DNA of 64,000 nucleotides, taken from the NCBI RefSeq assembly GCF_007289895.1, contig NZ_CP041660.1:2604001-2668000 (forward strand), written 5' to 3'. The first letter of the stretch is position 1, and each line of letters opens with the position of its first letter. Below, piece by piece: positions 27,079 through 38,032 of this stretch. Under the pieces are notes generated by a model. It was not told where the DNA came from and did not search any database. It was given only the letters and a program-made list of their open reading frames with translations. Origin of the DNA: Catenovulum sediminis. GTDB taxonomy: Bacteria > Pseudomonadota > Gammaproteobacteria > Enterobacterales > Alteromonadaceae. Made by a program: the position numbers and the translations under genes.

Positions 27079-30000
27079 ATGCCAAAACGTACTGATATAA
27101 AAAGCATTTTAATTTTAGGTGCCGGGCCGATAGTGATCGGTCAGGCCTGTGAATTCGATTATTCAGGCACTCAAGCCTGTAAAGCCTTAAAAGAAGAAGG
27201 CTATCGAGTTATTTTAGTTAACTCGAATCCAGCAACCATCATGACTGATCCAGAAATGGCCGATGCAACTTATATCGAGCCAATTCACTGGGAAGTTGTC
27301 GCCAAAATTATCGAAGATGAAAGACCAGATGCGGTATTGCCAACGATGGGTGGGCAAACTGCATTAAACTGTGCTTTAGATCTGGATAAACATGGTGTTT
27401 TAGCAAAATTTGGTTGTGAGTTAATTGGTGCAACAGCTGACGCTATCGACAAAGCTGAAGATAGAGAACGCTTCGATAAAGCGATGAAAGCAATAGGCTT
27501 AGAAACACCTCGTGCAGAAATAGCGCACAGCATGGAAGAAGCTAACGACGTGTTATCACGTATTGGTTTCCCATGTATCATCCGTCCATCTTTTACTATG
27601 GGTGGATCTGGTGGTGGTATTGCCTACAATATTGAAGAATTTGAAGAAATTTGTACGCGCGGTTTAGACCTTTCACCAACCAATGAATTATTAATTGATG
27701 AATCATTAATTGGTTGGAAAGAATACGAAATGGAAGTTGTTCGTGATAAAAAGGACAACTGCATTATCGTTTGTGCGATTGAAAACTTTGACCCTATGGG
27801 GGTTCATACCGGTGACTCTATTACTGTTGCCCCTGCGCAAACCTTAACCGATAAAGAATACCAAATCATGCGGAACGCCTCGATGGCCGTATTGCGTGAA
27901 ATTGGTGTAGAAACCGGTGGTTCAAACGTTCAGTTTGGTATTAACCCTGAAGATGGCCGTATGGTTATCATCGAAATGAACCCGCGTGTATCTCGCTCAT
28001 CAGCGCTTGCGTCAAAAGCAACAGGTTTCCCAATTGCCAAAATCGCAGCTAAGCTGGCCGTTGGTTATACCTTAGATGAGTTAGACAATGATATTACAGG
28101 TGGCAAAACACCAGCATCATTTGAACCGTCTATCGACTATGTTGTCACTAAGATCCCACGCTTTAACTTTGAAAAATTTGCCGGTGCAAATGACAGATTA
28201 ACCACACAGATGAAATCTGTTGGTGAAGTGATGGCGATTGGCCGAAACCAACAAGAGTCTTTACAAAAAGCATTACGTGGACTTGAAGTCGGTGTAAGTG
28301 GATTAGATCCAATTATTGATATTACAGATGCAAATGCCAAAGCTAAGATTCGTCACGAGCTAAAAGAGCCAGGTGCTGAACGTATTTGGTACATCGCTGA
28401 TGCATTCAGAGCAGGTTGGTCGGTAGATGATGTTTTTGCCATTACTAAAATTGATCCTTGGTTCTTGGTTCAGATTGAAGATTTAGTCTTGTCTGAGAAG
28501 ACCATTTCTGAAAAAGGTATGGCGGGTCTAGACAAAGATTTTCTGTATAGCTTAAAACGTAAAGGTTTCGCTGATAAGCGTATCGCTGATTTAATCGGTG
28601 TTGCCGAAAGTGAAGTGCGTAAAAAGCGTCATCAGCAAAACATTTTCCCAGTGTATAAACGTGTCGATACCTGCGCCGCTGAGTTCTCAACTTCTACAGC
28701 GTATATGTATTCGAGCTATGACGAAGAGTGCGAAGCGCAAACGACAGATAAAGACAAGATTATTGTTTTAGGCGGTGGCCCAAACAGAATCGGCCAGGGT
28801 ATCGAATTCGATTATTGCTGTGTGCATGCTTCTATGGCATTGCGTGAAGATGGTTACGAAACCATTATGGTTAACTGTAACCCCGAAACTGTTTCAACCG
28901 ATTATGATACTTCAGATCGATTGTATTTTGAGCCTGTTACACTTGAAGACGTGTTAGAAATCGTTCGTTTAGAAAAACCTAAAGGTGTAATTGTTCAGTA
29001 TGGTGGACAAACGCCGCTTAAATTAGCACGTGAGTTAGAAGCCAATGGCGTACCTATCATTGGGACTTCGCCTGATGCAATTGACCGTGCAGAAGATCGT
29101 GAGCGTTTCCAGCAGGCTATTGATAGATTAGGTCTGAAGCAGCCGCCTAACGCAACAGTTAAAACCATGGAAGAAGCGATCGCCAAAGCTGCCGATATAG
29201 GATTCCCGTTAGTGGTACGTCCTTCATACGTGTTAGGTGGTCGTGCAATGGAAATCGTTTATGACCTAAACGATTTAAAACGTTATCTAAATGAAGCGGT
29301 TAAAGTGTCTAATGAATCGCCTGTCTTGTTGGATAGATTCTTAGATGACGCCGTTGAAGTTGATATCGATGCGATTTGTGACGGTCAAGATGTGGTTATT
29401 GGCGGCATCATGGAACATATTGAACAAGCAGGTGTTCACTCAGGTGACTCGGCATGCTCATTACCACCTTATTCATTAACTGCCGAAATTCAGGATGGAA
29501 TGCGTGAACAGGTACGCAAACTAGCATTAGAATTAGGTGTAGTAGGGTTAATGAATACCCAGTTCGCCGTGAAAGATAATGAAATTTATCTTATTGAAGT
29601 GAACCCGCGAGCAGCACGTACCGTACCTTTTGTTTCTAAAGCAACCAGTATTCCGTTGGCTAAAGTCGCCGCTCGAGTGATGGTGGGGCAAACTTTAAGA
29701 GAGCAGGGTATTAACAAGGAAATTATTCCACCTTATTACTCTGTAAAAGAAGTGGTGATTCCATTTAACAAATTCCCTGGTGTTGATCCTATCTTGGGCC
29801 CTGAAATGCGCTCAACGGGTGAGGTTATGGGAATTGGTGATACCTTCGCAGAGGCATTTGCTAAATCGCGTTTAGGTGCGGGTGATTCTGTACCAAAAAC
29901 CGGTCGTGTTTTATTATCAGTGCGTGACAGTGATAAAAAGCGCGTAGCCGATTTAGCGAAAGAGTTGGTAAAAATTGGTTATAAGATAGACGCAACTAAA

Positions 30001-30300
30001 GGTACGGCTGTTTTATTAGAAGCAGCAGGTATTGACGTTCGCGTTGTCAACAAAGTTTCGGAAGGTCGTCCGCACATCGTTGACCGCATCAAAAACAGCG
30101 AGTACGACTACATAGTGAATACCACTGAAGGTCGTCAGGCGATTGCTGACTCTGTGCCAATTCGTCGTGGTGCATTACGTTATAAAGTGAACTACACAAC
30201 AACGTTAAATGCCGCATTCGCAACTTGTATGGCACATGCAGCAGATGACAGAAAATCAGTAAACTCTGTTCAGGCTTTACATAAAAAGGTGCAACTATGA
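27079..30300 (+). CDS. carB: Carbamoyl-phosphate synthase large subunit
   Basis: The synthetase subunit, 1073 residues, matching E. coli CarB. Two homologous ATP-grasp halves are seen. The first begins [20 protein letters not shown] and forms carboxyphosphate and carbamate; the second begins [20 protein letters not shown] and phosphorylates carbamate. The C-terminal MGS-fold allosteric domain follows (about 935-1073, with [20 protein letters not shown]). Biotin-independent active-site residues such as [18 protein letters not shown] and [17 protein letters not shown] are present in both halves. The stop codon overlaps the greA start (ATGA), so greA can be translated from the same message. Confidence 0.97.
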   Translation: MPKRTDIKSILILGAGPIVIGQACEFDYSGTQACKALKEEGYRVILVNSNPATIMTDPEMADATYIEPIHWEVVAKIIEDERPDAVLPTMGGQTALNCALDLDKHGVLAKFGCELIGATADAIDKAEDRERFDKAMKAIGLETPRAEIAHSMEEANDVLSRIGFPCIIRPSFTMGGSGGGIAYNIEEFEEICTRGLDLSPTNELLIDESLIGWKEYEMEVVRDKKDNCIIVCAIENFDPMGVHTGDSITVAPAQTLTDKEYQIMRNASMAVLREIGVETGGSNVQFGINPEDGRMVIIEMNPRVSRSSALASKATGFPIAKIAAKLAVGYTLDELDNDITGGKTPASFEPSIDYVVTKIPRFNFEKFAGANDRLTTQMKSVGEVMAIGRNQQESLQKALRGLEVGVSGLDPIIDITDANAKAKIRHELKEPGAERIWYIADAFRAGWSVDDVFAITKIDPWFLVQIEDLVLSEKTISEKGMAGLDKDFLYSLKRKGFADKRIADLIGVAESEVRKKRHQQNIFPVYKRVDTCAAEFSTSTAYMYSSYDEECEAQTTDKDKIIVLGGGPNRIGQGIEFDYCCVHASMALREDGYETIMVNCNPETVSTDYDTSDRLYFEPVTLEDVLEIVRLEKPKGVIVQYGGQTPLKLARELEANGVPIIGTSPDAIDRAEDRERFQQAIDRLGLKQPPNATVKTMEEAIAKAADIGFPLVVRPSYVLGGRAMEIVYDLNDLKRYLNEAVKVSNESPVLLDRFLDDAVEVDIDAICDGQDVVIGGIMEHIEQAGVHSGDSACSLPPYSLTAEIQDGMREQVRKLALELGVVGLMNTQFAVKDNEIYLIEVNPRAARTVPFVSKATSIPLAKVAARVMVGQTLREQGINKEIIPPYYSVKEVVIPFNKFPGVDPILGPEMRSTGEVMGIGDTFAEAFAKSRLGAGDSVPKTGRVLLSVRDSDKKRVADLAKELVKIGYKIDATKGTAVLLEAAGIDVRVVNKVSEGRPHIVDRIKNSEYDYIVNTTEGRQAIADSVPIRRGALRYKVNYTTTLNAAFATCMAHAADDRKSVNSVQALHKKVQL

Positions 30301-30773
30301 ATCAATTTCCGATGACAGTCCTAGGTGCAGAAGCGCTTAGAAAAGAATTGGACCACTTGAAATCTGTTAAGCGACCGCAAATTATTGCAGCTATCGCGGA
30401 TGCTCGTGAGCATGGTGATCTGAAAGAAAACGCAGAATATCATGCTGCGCGTGAGCAGCAAGGTTTTTGCGAAGGTCGAATTCAGGAAATTGAAGCTAAA
30501 TTGTCAAATGCACAGATTATTGACATCAAAAAGATGCCAAACAATGGTCGTGTTATTTTTGGTGCAACGGTAAGCATTGAAAATGTTGACACTGGTGATG
30601 AAGTGACTTATCGCATTGTGGGTGACGATGAAGCAGATATAAAGAAAAATTTAATTTCTGTTAATTCACCGATTGCTAGAGCAATGATAGGTAAAGAAGT
30701 CGATGATGCTTTTACCTTAAAAACGCCAGCGAATGAAGTAGAGTATGAAATAATAAAGGTAGAATATATTTAA
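30297..30773 (+). CDS. greA: Transcription elongation factor GreA
   Basis: A 158-residue factor that inserts its coiled coil into the RNA polymerase secondary channel and stimulates cleavage of backtracked transcripts. The start [18 protein letters not shown] aligns with E. coli GreA. The acidic tip is [20 protein letters not shown], and the C-terminal FKBP-like domain begins near [13 protein letters not shown]. It overlaps carB by four bases and ends at a strong terminator, so it is the last gene of the carAB message although it may also have its own promoter. Confidence 0.97.
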   Translation: MNQFPMTVLGAEALRKELDHLKSVKRPQIIAAIADAREHGDLKENAEYHAAREQQGFCEGRIQEIEAKLSNAQIIDIKKMPNNGRVIFGATVSIENVDTGDEVTYRIVGDDEADIKKNLISVNSPIARAMIGKEVDDAFTLKTPANEVEYEIIKVEYI

Positions 30774-30792
30774 GCTACCTTAGATAAAAAGC

Positions 30793-30819
30793 AAAAAGCC
30801 GACTCAGTCGGCTTTTTTT
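30793..30819. terminator. Bidirectional terminator between greA and yhbY
   Basis: An 11-bp stem (AAAAAGCCGAC with GTCGGCTTTTT) with a three-base loop and T-runs on both strands lies between two convergent genes. Confidence 0.9.
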
Positions 30820-30834
30820 GTTTAGGCAGATTGA

Positions 30835-31131
30835 TTACTTTTTAGGTAATTCAATTTTATTGTCTTCAGATGGACGGTATAAGATCACAGTATGACCAAT
30901 TGTTTGCACCTGAAACGCTTGTGTTTCACGCACTATTGCGTCTATGATTGTCTTTTTTAAATCACGTTCATCGGTTGGAATTTTAACCTTAATGAGCTCG
31001 TGATGGTTTAAAGCAGAATCAATTTCCGCTAACACGCCTTCTGTCAGGCCATTCGCTCCGAGTTGAACGATTGGTTTTAGAGAGTGTGCTTGGGCCTTTA
31101 AAAATTGTTTTTGTTTCGTTGATATACTCAT
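30835..31131 (-). CDS. yhbY: Ribosome assembly RNA-binding protein YhbY
   Basis: A 98-residue CRM-domain protein associated with pre-50S ribosomal subunits. The core LKPIVQLGANGLTEGVLAEI, with the GxxG RNA-binding loop, and HHELIKVKIPTDERD match E. coli YhbY (97 residues). ATG 31131 (MSISTKQKQFLKA) is chosen because it aligns with E. coli; an in-frame ATG 17 codons upstream adds unrelated residues. It is divergent from rlmE with an 83-bp gap, the order conserved in E. coli. Confidence 0.95.
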   Translation of the reverse strand: MSISTKQKQFLKAQAHSLKPIVQLGANGLTEGVLAEIDSALNHHELIKVKIPTDERDLKKTIIDAIVRETQAFQVQTIGHTVILYRPSEDNKIELPKK

Positions 31132-31214
31132 AATTTCACTTTTTGGATGACAAAGCTTGAATTTACGGTATTTTAACGCCATCTAATGCGTATTACTAAC
31201 TAAACCAAATTATA

Positions 31215-31844
31215 ATGGTGCAGAAAAAGAAATCAGCCAGCAGTAAACGCTGGCTAAAAGAACATTTTGATGATCCATACGTACAAAAAGCACAGCGTTT
31301 AGGCTTACGCTCAAGAGCAGTGTTTAAAATCGAAGAGATCCACAAAAAAGATAAATTATTTCGTCCAGCGATGAAAGTGGTTGATTTAGGAGCAGCACCA
31401 GGTGGCTGGTCCCAATATGCAGCGGATATCGTTGGTCAAAAAGGTGAAGTCATTGCGTGTGATATCTTGGAAATGGATTCAATTGCCGGCGTAGATTTTT
31501 TACAAGGAGATTTTAGAGAAGAATCTGTGCTAAATACCTTGTTAGAACGTATACAAGGTAAGAATATTGATGTGCTATTATCAGATATGGCACCCAATAT
31601 GAGTGGCAATGAGACTGTGGATCAAGCTCGGTCTATGTATTTGGTTGAACTTGCATTTGATATGTGTAACCAAGTATTGAAGAAAAATGGTAAATTTGTG
31701 GTCAAAGTTTTCCAAGGGGCAGGATTTGACGAGTACCTAAAAGAAGTTAGGGCTGCGTTTAGTCAGGTAAAAATTCGTAAACCGGATTCGTCTAGAGGGC
31801 GGTCTCGTGAAGTATATTTTGTTGCATCCGGTTTCAAATATTAA
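31215..31844 (+). CDS. rlmE: 23S rRNA 2'-O-ribose U2552 methyltransferase RlmE
   Basis: A 209-residue SAM-dependent methyltransferase (FtsJ/RrmJ) that modifies U2552 in the ribosomal A-loop. The SAM motif [27 protein letters not shown] with the catalytic aspartate, and [13 protein letters not shown] with the catalytic lysine are all intact. Length equals E. coli RlmE. It lies 21 bp upstream of ftsH, the classic ftsJ-ftsH heat-shock pair. Confidence 0.97.
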   Translation: MVQKKKSASSKRWLKEHFDDPYVQKAQRLGLRSRAVFKIEEIHKKDKLFRPAMKVVDLGAAPGGWSQYAADIVGQKGEVIACDILEMDSIAGVDFLQGDFREESVLNTLLERIQGKNIDVLLSDMAPNMSGNETVDQARSMYLVELAFDMCNQVLKKNGKFVVKVFQGAGFDEYLKEVRAAFSQVKIRKPDSSRGRSREVYFVASGFKY

Positions 31845-31865
31845 GTCGACAAAGAGGTTAGTGTC

Positions 31866-33818
31866 TTGAGTGATATGGCAAAAAACTTAATTTTATGGGT
31901 CGTTATCGCGGTAGTGTTAATGACTGTTTTTCAAAGCTTTTCTCCAGGAGGTGGAGCAGAGCGTAAATTAGAATACAGCGCTTTTGTCAAAGAAGTAGAC
32001 CAAGGCATGATCCGTGAAGTCAAAATTGATCCTTCAACTGGCGTGATTGTTGGTACAAAACGCACCGGGGAACGCTTTGAAACCGTTTTTCCAATGCGTG
32101 ATGACAAAATCTTAGATGAACTGTTAAATAAAGACGTGCGTGTGCAAGGGGTTGAACCTGAAGAGCCGAGTTTATTGGGCACTATTTTTATTTCTTGGTT
32201 CCCGATGATTTTATTGATTGCAGTTTGGATCTTTTTCATGCGCCAGATGCAAGGCGGTGGCGGTAAAGGCGCCATGTCTTTTGGTAAAAGTAAAGCTCGT
32301 TTAATGAGTGAAGATCAAATTAAAACTACTTTTGCGGATGTCGCCGGCTGTGATGAAGCGAAAGAAGATGTTGTGGAATTAGTTGATTACCTGCGAGATC
32401 CAAGCAAGTTCCAAAAACTAGGTGGTAAAATTCCTAAAGGCGTATTGATGGTTGGTCCGCCGGGTACCGGTAAAACACTATTAGCTAAAGCCATAGCGGG
32501 TGAAGCGAAAGTGCCATTTTTTACAATTTCAGGTTCTGACTTTGTCGAAATGTTTGTTGGTGTTGGTGCATCTCGTGTCCGAGACATGTTTGAACAGGCG
32601 AAAAAATCAGCTCCCTGTATTATTTTCATTGACGAAATTGATGCGGTAGGGCGTCAGCGTGGCGCTGGACTGGGTGGTGGTCATGATGAGCGTGAGCAAA
32701 CTCTTAACCAAATGTTAGTTGAAATGGATGGTTTTGAAGGCAACGAAGGTATCATTGTCATTGCGGCGACAAACCGACCGGATGTTCTTGACCCAGCATT
32801 ATTGCGCCCTGGTCGTTTTGATAGACAGGTTGTAGTCGGTTTACCGGATGTCCGTGGCCGTGAGCAAATTTTAAAAGTCCATATGCGTAAAGTACCTTTA
32901 GGTGATGATGTCGATGCATCTGTTATAGCGCGTGGTACACCGGGTTTCTCAGGTGCTGATTTGGCTAACTTAGTAAATGAAGCGGCCTTGTTTGCTGCAC
33001 GTAATAACAAACGCTTAGTTGCAATGGATGAATTCGACAAAGCGAAAGACAAAATTATGATGGGCGCGGAACGCAAATCCATGGTGATGAGCGAAGCTGA
33101 AAAAGAAATGACCGCCTATCATGAAGCAGGCCATGCGATAGTTGGACGCTTAGTGCCAGAGCATGATCCGGTTTATAAAGTCAGCATCATTCCGAGAGGG
33201 CGCGCATTAGGGGTAACAATGTACTTGCCTGAACAGGATAGAGTCAGCCATAGTAAACAGCATTTAGAAAGTATGATTGCCAGTTTGTATGGCGGCCGTT
33301 TAGCTGAAAAAATTATTTATGGTATGGATAAAGTCACAACAGGCGCTTCAAATGATATTGAACGGGCAACCGAGATAGCGCGCAAAATGGTGACTCAGTG
33401 GGGGTTGTCTGACGCACTAGGACCCATTTTGTATGCTGATGAAGAAGGCGAAGTCTTCATGGGTCGCAGTTCATCTAAGTCGAAAAGCATGTCAGATGAA
33501 ACAGCACAGGCTATCGATAGTGAGATTAAAGGCTTGTTGGATAGAAACTATAAGCTAGCTGAAAAACTGTTAACGGAAAATATTGATATTCTACATGCAA
33601 TGAAAGATGCATTAATGAAATATGAAACTATCGATGCTAAGCAAATAGACGATCTAATGGCTAGAACAGAAGTTCGAGAGCCGCAAGATTGGAATAAAGA
33701 TAACAAGCCGCCTACCGGACAATCTGGTGGTGATAATAGCGATAAAGATAGTAAAGAACAAAACGCAGACAGTGAAAAAAAGGTAGACGCGTCTACTGAC
33801 GATATTCCTGCTAAATAA
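31866..33818 (+). CDS. ftsH: ATP-dependent zinc metalloprotease FtsH
   Basis: A 650-residue inner-membrane AAA+ protease that degrades misassembled membrane proteins and regulators such as LpxC and sigma-32. Two membrane helices (about 7-25 and 103-122) flank a periplasmic domain. The AAA module has Walker A GPPGTGKT, Walker [12 protein letters not shown] and the second region of homology [17 protein letters not shown]. The zinc site is H419-EAG-H423. The start is TTG at 31866 ([10 protein letters not shown]), the same unusual start as E. coli ftsH, preceded by AGAGG. The C-terminal tail is rich in Asp, Lys and Ser. Confidence 0.97.
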   Translation: MSDMAKNLILWVVIAVVLMTVFQSFSPGGGAERKLEYSAFVKEVDQGMIREVKIDPSTGVIVGTKRTGERFETVFPMRDDKILDELLNKDVRVQGVEPEEPSLLGTIFISWFPMILLIAVWIFFMRQMQGGGGKGAMSFGKSKARLMSEDQIKTTFADVAGCDEAKEDVVELVDYLRDPSKFQKLGGKIPKGVLMVGPPGTGKTLLAKAIAGEAKVPFFTISGSDFVEMFVGVGASRVRDMFEQAKKSAPCIIFIDEIDAVGRQRGAGLGGGHDEREQTLNQMLVEMDGFEGNEGIIVIAATNRPDVLDPALLRPGRFDRQVVVGLPDVRGREQILKVHMRKVPLGDDVDASVIARGTPGFSGADLANLVNEAALFAARNNKRLVAMDEFDKAKDKIMMGAERKSMVMSEAEKEMTAYHEAGHAIVGRLVPEHDPVYKVSIIPRGRALGVTMYLPEQDRVSHSKQHLESMIASLYGGRLAEKIIYGMDKVTTGASNDIERATEIARKMVTQWGLSDALGPILYADEEGEVFMGRSSSKSKSMSDETAQAIDSEIKGLLDRNYKLAEKLLTENIDILHAMKDALMKYETIDAKQIDDLMARTEVREPQDWNKDNKPPTGQSGGDNSDKDSKEQNADSEKKVDASTDDIPAK

Positions 33819-33826
33819 GCTCCATC

Positions 33827-33851
33827 AATAACCCCGCACAGCGGGGTTATT
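33827..33851 (+). terminator. Hairpin between ftsH and folP
   Basis: A perfect 11-bp stem (AATAACCCCGC with GCGGGGTTATT) with an ACA loop follows ftsH by 8 bp. There is no following U-tract, so it may reduce, stabilise or process the message rather than stop it fully. Confidence 0.6.
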
Positions 33852-33875
33852 CACTTCTCACCTAAAAAGTATTAG

Positions 33876-34700
33876 ATGAAAATTCAATCCTTATTAAAAT
33901 CGAAAGAAAGCCCGCTTATAATGGGTATTGTCAATTTGACACCGGATAGTTTTAGTGACGGTGGGCGATATAATGCATTAGACCAAGCGCTAAAGCGTGT
34001 TGCAAAACTGATTGAAGATGGTGCAGATATTATTGACGTGGGAGGAGAGTCTACGCGCCCGGGTGCAGAATATGTGCCTTTGGAGCTCGAAATTGAGCGC
34101 GTCATACCTGTTATAGAAGCGCTGCGCAAAGAATTTGATGTTGCAATTTCGGTAGATACATACAAAGCAGGCTTGATGAAAGAAGCCATCGCGGTCGGTG
34201 TTGACATGATAAATGATGTAAAAGCACTGGCAGAAGAGGGCGCGATTGAGACAATCGCAGCTTCAGATGTAATGGTATGTCTCATGCACATGCGTGGTAA
34301 TCCAATCAATATGCAAGATAATATTGCTTACGCAGACGTCATCAGTGAAGTTAAAACGTTTTTAAATCAGCGCATGCAAAGTTGTCTAAATAGCGGAATA
34401 AATTTAGAGCGGATCGTATTGGATCCGGGTTTTGGATTTGGTAAAACCGTGCAGCATAATTATCAAATACTGGCGCAATTTTCTCAATTTAAAGAATTAG
34501 GTGTTCCGCTGTTAGCCGGTTTATCGCGCAAATCTATGCTCGGAGCAGTAACCGGTCGGCCACCACACAATAGAACAGCTGCGAGTATAGCAGGCGCAAC
34601 CATAGCCGCATTAAACGGTGCAAGAATAATCAGAGTACATGATGTAGCTGAAACGGCAGACGCTTTAGCTGTATATCAAGCTACGGTTAAGGAGATATAA
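33876..34700 (+). CDS. folP: Dihydropteroate synthase
   Basis: A 274-residue TIM-barrel enzyme of folate synthesis that joins p-aminobenzoate to the pterin pyrophosphate; it is the sulfonamide target. The first signature [17 protein letters not shown], the second [14 protein letters not shown] and [16 protein letters not shown] are intact. It follows ftsH and precedes glmM by 1 bp, the conserved ftsH-folP-glmM order. Confidence 0.96.
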   Translation: MKIQSLLKSKESPLIMGIVNLTPDSFSDGGRYNALDQALKRVAKLIEDGADIIDVGGESTRPGAEYVPLELEIERVIPVIEALRKEFDVAISVDTYKAGLMKEAIAVGVDMINDVKALAEEGAIETIAASDVMVCLMHMRGNPINMQDNIAYADVISEVKTFLNQRMQSCLNSGINLERIVLDPGFGFGKTVQHNYQILAQFSQFKELGVPLLAGLSRKSMLGAVTGRPPHNRTAASIAGATIAALNGARIIRVHDVAETADALAVYQATVKEI

Positions 34701-34701
34701 A

Positions 34702-36039
34702 ATGAATAAACAATATTTTGGCACCGACGGAATACGAGGTGAAGTTGGGAAAGGCGTTATTACCCCAGAGTTTGTCTTGAAATTAGGCTGGGCAGTGGGG
34801 CGTGTATTATCGCAACAAGGCACGCACAAGGTTTTAATTGGTAAAGACACGCGGATTTCAGGCTATATGTTGGAATCTGCATTGGAGTCTGGTTTGTCTG
34901 CTGCAGGTGTGAATATTGGCCTATTAGGTCCAATGCCAACACCCGCAATAGCGTATTTAAGTCGCACGTTTAGAGCAGACGCAGGTATTGTAATTAGTGC
35001 ATCTCACAACCCTTATCAAGATAATGGAATTAAGTTTTTCTCAAAAGATGGGACAAAACTCGGAGATGACTTGGAATTAGCGATTGAAGCCGAGCTTGAC
35101 AAACCAATGAGCATTGTCGAATCAGGCAAATTAGGTAAAGCAAAGCGTATTGATGATGCGGCAGGTCGTTATATTGAGTTTTGTAAAAGCCGGTATCCAT
35201 CAGATATGTCATTGAAAGGTTTGAAGATTGTTGTAGATTGCGCCAATGGTGCAACCTACCATATCGCGCCTAATGTGCTACGTGAATTGGGTGCAGAAGT
35301 GATTGATATCGGTACCTCGCCAGATGGGGTCAATATCAACTTAAACTGTGGCGCAACCTCACTAAATGCATTAAAAGCAAAGGTCCTAGAAACCCAAGCA
35401 GACGTTGGATTCGCACTCGATGGCGATGGTGACCGATTAATGATGGTTGATCACAAAGGCAACGTAATTGATGGCGATCAGCTGGTCTTTATTATCGCGC
35501 GCGATGCACTTCGACGCGGAGAAATGCATGGTGGGGTTGTAGGTACTGTGATGAGTAACCTAGGCATGGAAATAGGCGTTAAACGTCTTGGCATTCCATT
35601 TTTAAGAAGTAAAGTCGGCGATCGTTACGTGCTGGAGTTATTAAAAGAAAATGGCTGGTTTATTGGTGGTGAAAGTTCAGGACACATCATTAACCTGCAT
35701 ATGACCTCAACCGGAGACGGTATTATTTCAGGCTTACAGGTATTACGAGCGATGCAAACTTCGCAAATGTCCTTGTACGAATTAAGCCTAGGGATGGACA
35801 AATACCCGCAAAAATTGATTAACGTGCGTTTTGGCGAAGGGCAACAGCCGCTTGAGAGTGAACAAGTTAAACAAGCAGTACGTGACGTTGAATCTGCGCT
35901 AGGTGATACGGGTCGAGTGTTGATGCGTAAATCAGGAACAGAGCCAGTCATTCGAGTTATGGTGGAAGGTGAAAATTTAGCCGATGTTGACAAATTTGCA
36001 CAACAAATAGCAGATACAGTGCAACAAGCGGTGAATTAA
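34702..36039 (+). CDS. glmM: Phosphoglucosamine mutase
   Basis: A 445-residue alpha-D-phosphohexomutase that converts glucosamine-6-phosphate to glucosamine-1-phosphate for peptidoglycan and LPS. Seen: the N-terminal [14 protein letters not shown], the phosphoserine loop [19 protein letters not shown], the metal motif DGDGDR, the sugar-binding GGESSGH and the C-terminal phosphate loop [13 protein letters not shown]. The gene is adjacent to folP, which implies one message. Confidence 0.97.
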   Translation: MNKQYFGTDGIRGEVGKGVITPEFVLKLGWAVGRVLSQQGTHKVLIGKDTRISGYMLESALESGLSAAGVNIGLLGPMPTPAIAYLSRTFRADAGIVISASHNPYQDNGIKFFSKDGTKLGDDLELAIEAELDKPMSIVESGKLGKAKRIDDAAGRYIEFCKSRYPSDMSLKGLKIVVDCANGATYHIAPNVLRELGAEVIDIGTSPDGVNINLNCGATSLNALKAKVLETQADVGFALDGDGDRLMMVDHKGNVIDGDQLVFIIARDALRRGEMHGGVVGTVMSNLGMEIGVKRLGIPFLRSKVGDRYVLELLKENGWFIGGESSGHIINLHMTSTGDGIISGLQVLRAMQTSQMSLYELSLGMDKYPQKLINVRFGEGQQPLESEQVKQAVRDVESALGDTGRVLMRKSGTEPVIRVMVEGENLADVDKFAQQIADTVQQAVN

Positions 36040-36053
36040 AGTTCTATTACCTC

Positions 36054-36082
36054 TTGTATCCAAGGGCGATGCTAGTTACAAT
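36054..36082 (+). promoter_or_regulatory. Candidate sigma-70 promoter of tpiA-secG
   Basis: TTGTAT (36054-36059) and TACAAT (36077-36082) have the ideal 17-base spacer. The -10 box lies inside a GGGCGA...TCGCCC inverted repeat (36064-36089), which may instead be a weak terminator of glmM or an operator. Confidence 0.5.
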
Positions 36083-36109
36083 CTCGCCCGCTTTAAAATG
36101 GAGTGGCTC

Positions 36110-36877
36110 ATGACAATAAGAAAGCCCGTTGTGGCCGCTAACTGGAAAATGAATGGTAGTCGCCAGTTAGCTGATAATCTGCTTCAACAGATACAAGAAT
36201 CAGGCGTTGATAAACAATTACAAGTTGTCATCAGTCCACCAGCAACTCTATACAGCTACATTGATGAAAAAATAATACAGAATAAGCTTGAAATTATTCT
36301 GGCAGCACAAAATATTAATGAGTTGGATAAAGGGGCACTGACCGGAGAAATCTCCGCTCACTTAGCGAAAGAAAGTGGTTGTAAATGGGTGATTTGTGGT
36401 CACTCAGAAAGGCGTTCACTCTTTAATGAAAGCTCAATTACAACGGCAGAAAAGTTTGTAAAAGCACAAAGTGTAGGACTTAAACCTATTCTTTGTGTGG
36501 GTGAAACCACAGAAGAATATGAAAAAGGCAAAACTTTTTCTCGTTTAACAGCTCAAATTGAAGCTGTTTTACATATTGGTGGAAAAACCGCATTTAAAGA
36601 CTGTATTATTGCATATGAACCAATTTGGGCAGTGGGAACCGGTAAACCGGCCTCGCCCGAATTAGCGCAGGATGTACATCGTTTTATACGAGGGATGATA
36701 TCCTCAGTATGTCCAACTACTGCGAAAAGTGTTTGTATTCTTTATGGTGGCAGTGTGACGCCGGAAAATGCCGCATCCTATTTTGCTCAACCAGATATCG
36801 ATGGTGGGTTAATAGGTGGTGCGAGTTTAATTCCGGAAAAATTTATAGAAATATGTCAAACGGCATTGGTGAATTAA
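36110..36877 (+). CDS. tpiA: Triosephosphate isomerase
   Basis: A 255-residue glycolytic enzyme that interconverts dihydroxyacetone phosphate and glyceraldehyde 3-phosphate. The catalytic lysine is in VAANWKMNGS, the histidine in VICGHSERRSLF and the glutamate in IIAYEPIWAVGTGKPAS. The phosphate loop CILYGGSVTPENA is present. ATG 36110 (MTIRKPVVA) is preferred over an ATG four codons upstream because GGAG lies seven bases before it. It sits between glmM and secG, as in several gammaproteobacteria. The secG start follows directly. Confidence 0.96.
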   Translation: MTIRKPVVAANWKMNGSRQLADNLLQQIQESGVDKQLQVVISPPATLYSYIDEKIIQNKLEIILAAQNINELDKGALTGEISAHLAKESGCKWVICGHSERRSLFNESSITTAEKFVKAQSVGLKPILCVGETTEEYEKGKTFSRLTAQIEAVLHIGGKTAFKDCIIAYEPIWAVGTGKPASPELAQDVHRFIRGMISSVCPTTAKSVCILYGGSVTPENAASYFAQPDIDGGLIGGASLIPEKFIEICQTALVN

Positions 36878-37219
36878 ATGTTTGAAGTTTTATTGGTAGC
36901 ATACATTGTTATTTCGGTAGCCCTTATCGGTTTTATCTTGATTCAACAAGGTAAAGGTGCAGATATGGGGGCATCATTTGGCTCAGGTTCATCAGGGACT
37001 GTATTCGGTTCATCGGGTGCAGGCAACTTTTTAACTAAAACCACTACAGTTTTAGCAACTGGTTTTTTCGTTCTGTGTTTATTGTTAGGTGGTATGTCTG
37101 CTAAACAAAACGAAGCAACGGATGAGTGGGCAGAGTTAGAAGTGCCAGTTGGAGAGCAGCAGGTTATCAATGAAGAAATTCCTGCAGCTGATAAAACCTC
37201 TCAAGATATTCCAGAGTAA
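36878..37219 (+). CDS. secG: Preprotein translocase subunit SecG
   Basis: A 113-residue inner-membrane protein of the SecYEG channel. Two hydrophobic helices (about residues 3-23 and 53-73) flank the conserved cytoplasmic segment LIQQGKGADMGASFGSGSSG. The C-terminal acidic tail is typical of the family. It begins right after the tpiA stop codon, and tRNA-Leu follows 16 bp after it, the same secG-tRNA-Leu order as E. coli. Confidence 0.95.
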   Translation: MFEVLLVAYIVISVALIGFILIQQGKGADMGASFGSGSSGTVFGSSGAGNFLTKTTTVLATGFFVLCLLLGGMSAKQNEATDEWAELEVPVGEQQVINEEIPAADKTSQDIPE

Positions 37220-37235
37220 AATTTATAAGTTTCAG

Positions 37236-37321
37236 GCCGTGGTGGTGGAATTGGTAGACACGCCATCTTGAGGGGGTGGTGAGCATTGCTCGTGCGGGTT
37301 CAAGTCCCGCTCACGGCACCA
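37236..37321 (+). tRNA. tRNA-Leu (anticodon GAG)
   Basis: An 86-nt class II tRNA with encoded CCA. The acceptor GCCGTGG pairs with TCACGGC. The anticodon stem CCATC/GGTGG holds the loop TTGAGGG. A long variable arm and the T-arm GCGGGTTCAAGTCCCGC are present. It is close in sequence to E. coli leuU and occupies the same place. Confidence 0.96.
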
Positions 37322-37355
37322 ACTTATAAAAGTAGTACCGGGTTTGGCATTAGGT

Positions 37356-37384
37356 TTGAATTTATTCCTTCAGATCACTATAAT
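37356..37384 (+). promoter_or_regulatory. Sigma-70 promoter of tRNA-fMet
   Basis: TTGAAT (37356-37361) and TATAAT (37379-37384), 17 bases apart, are followed by a GC-containing discriminator. Transcription would start about 6 bases before the mature tRNA. Confidence 0.75.
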
Positions 37385-37396
37385 GCTTGCCATTGT

Positions 37397-37473
<77 letters not shown>

Positions 37474-37492
37474 ACCGGTTTTATAGTTGAAG

Positions 37493-37520
37493 AAGCCCCG
37501 GTCGCAAGTCGGGGCTTTTT
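37493..37520 (+). terminator. Terminator after tRNA-fMet, upstream of rimP
   Basis: AAGCCCCG (37493-37500) pairs with CGGGGCTT (37510-37517) and is followed by T. It must be partly read through or bypassed by another promoter to express rimP. Confidence 0.85.
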
Positions 37521-37552
37521 ATTTTGTATTTTCGAAATATTTAGAGGTTAGA

Positions 37553-38008
37553 TTGTCAAAACAAGAGTTACAGCTAGAGCCAATAGTTGCTCAGGCCGTT
37601 GCGGCTACAGGCTTTAATTTATGGGGTATCGAGTTTGTTCGAGCGGGCAAACACTCTATTTTAAGGGTTTACATAGATCACGCTAATGGTATTGGTGTTG
37701 ATGATTGTGCTGAAGTCAGCAGACAAGTAAGTGCTGTACTGGATGTTGAAGATCCAATCTCTGGCGAATATGTATTAGAAGTATCCTCACCGGGTATGGA
37801 CAGATTATTGTTCAAAAATGAACACTATCCTCCCTATATCGGCTATCAGCTGAATGTAAAAACCCGCATGCCGGTAGAAGGGCGACGCAAATTTAAAGGC
37901 ATCTTGCAAGGCGTTGAAGGTAATTCGATTGTGCTTGAAGTAGACCGAGAAGAGTACTTAATTCCATTTAAAAATATTGATAAGGCACAGGTTGTTCCTC
38001 AGTTTTAG
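37553..38008 (+). CDS. rimP: Ribosome maturation factor RimP
   Basis: A 151-residue protein needed for 30S subunit maturation. The first domain has FNLWGIEFVRAGKHSILRVYID and DDCAEVSRQVSAVLDVEDPI; the conserved LEVSSPGMDRLLF follows, and a C-terminal SH3-like domain ends KAQVVPQF. The start is probably TTG at 37553 (SKQELQLEP), supported by AGAGG and alignment with E. coli RimP (150 residues). An ATG at 37487 would start inside the terminator hairpin and add 22 residues. It heads the rimP-nusA-infB cluster. Confidence 0.95.
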   Translation: MSKQELQLEPIVAQAVAATGFNLWGIEFVRAGKHSILRVYIDHANGIGVDDCAEVSRQVSAVLDVEDPISGEYVLEVSSPGMDRLLFKNEHYPPYIGYQLNVKTRMPVEGRRKFKGILQGVEGNSIVLEVDREEYLIPFKNIDKAQVVPQF

Positions 38009-38032
38009 GAACCCAGGTAGCGAGGCTGAATA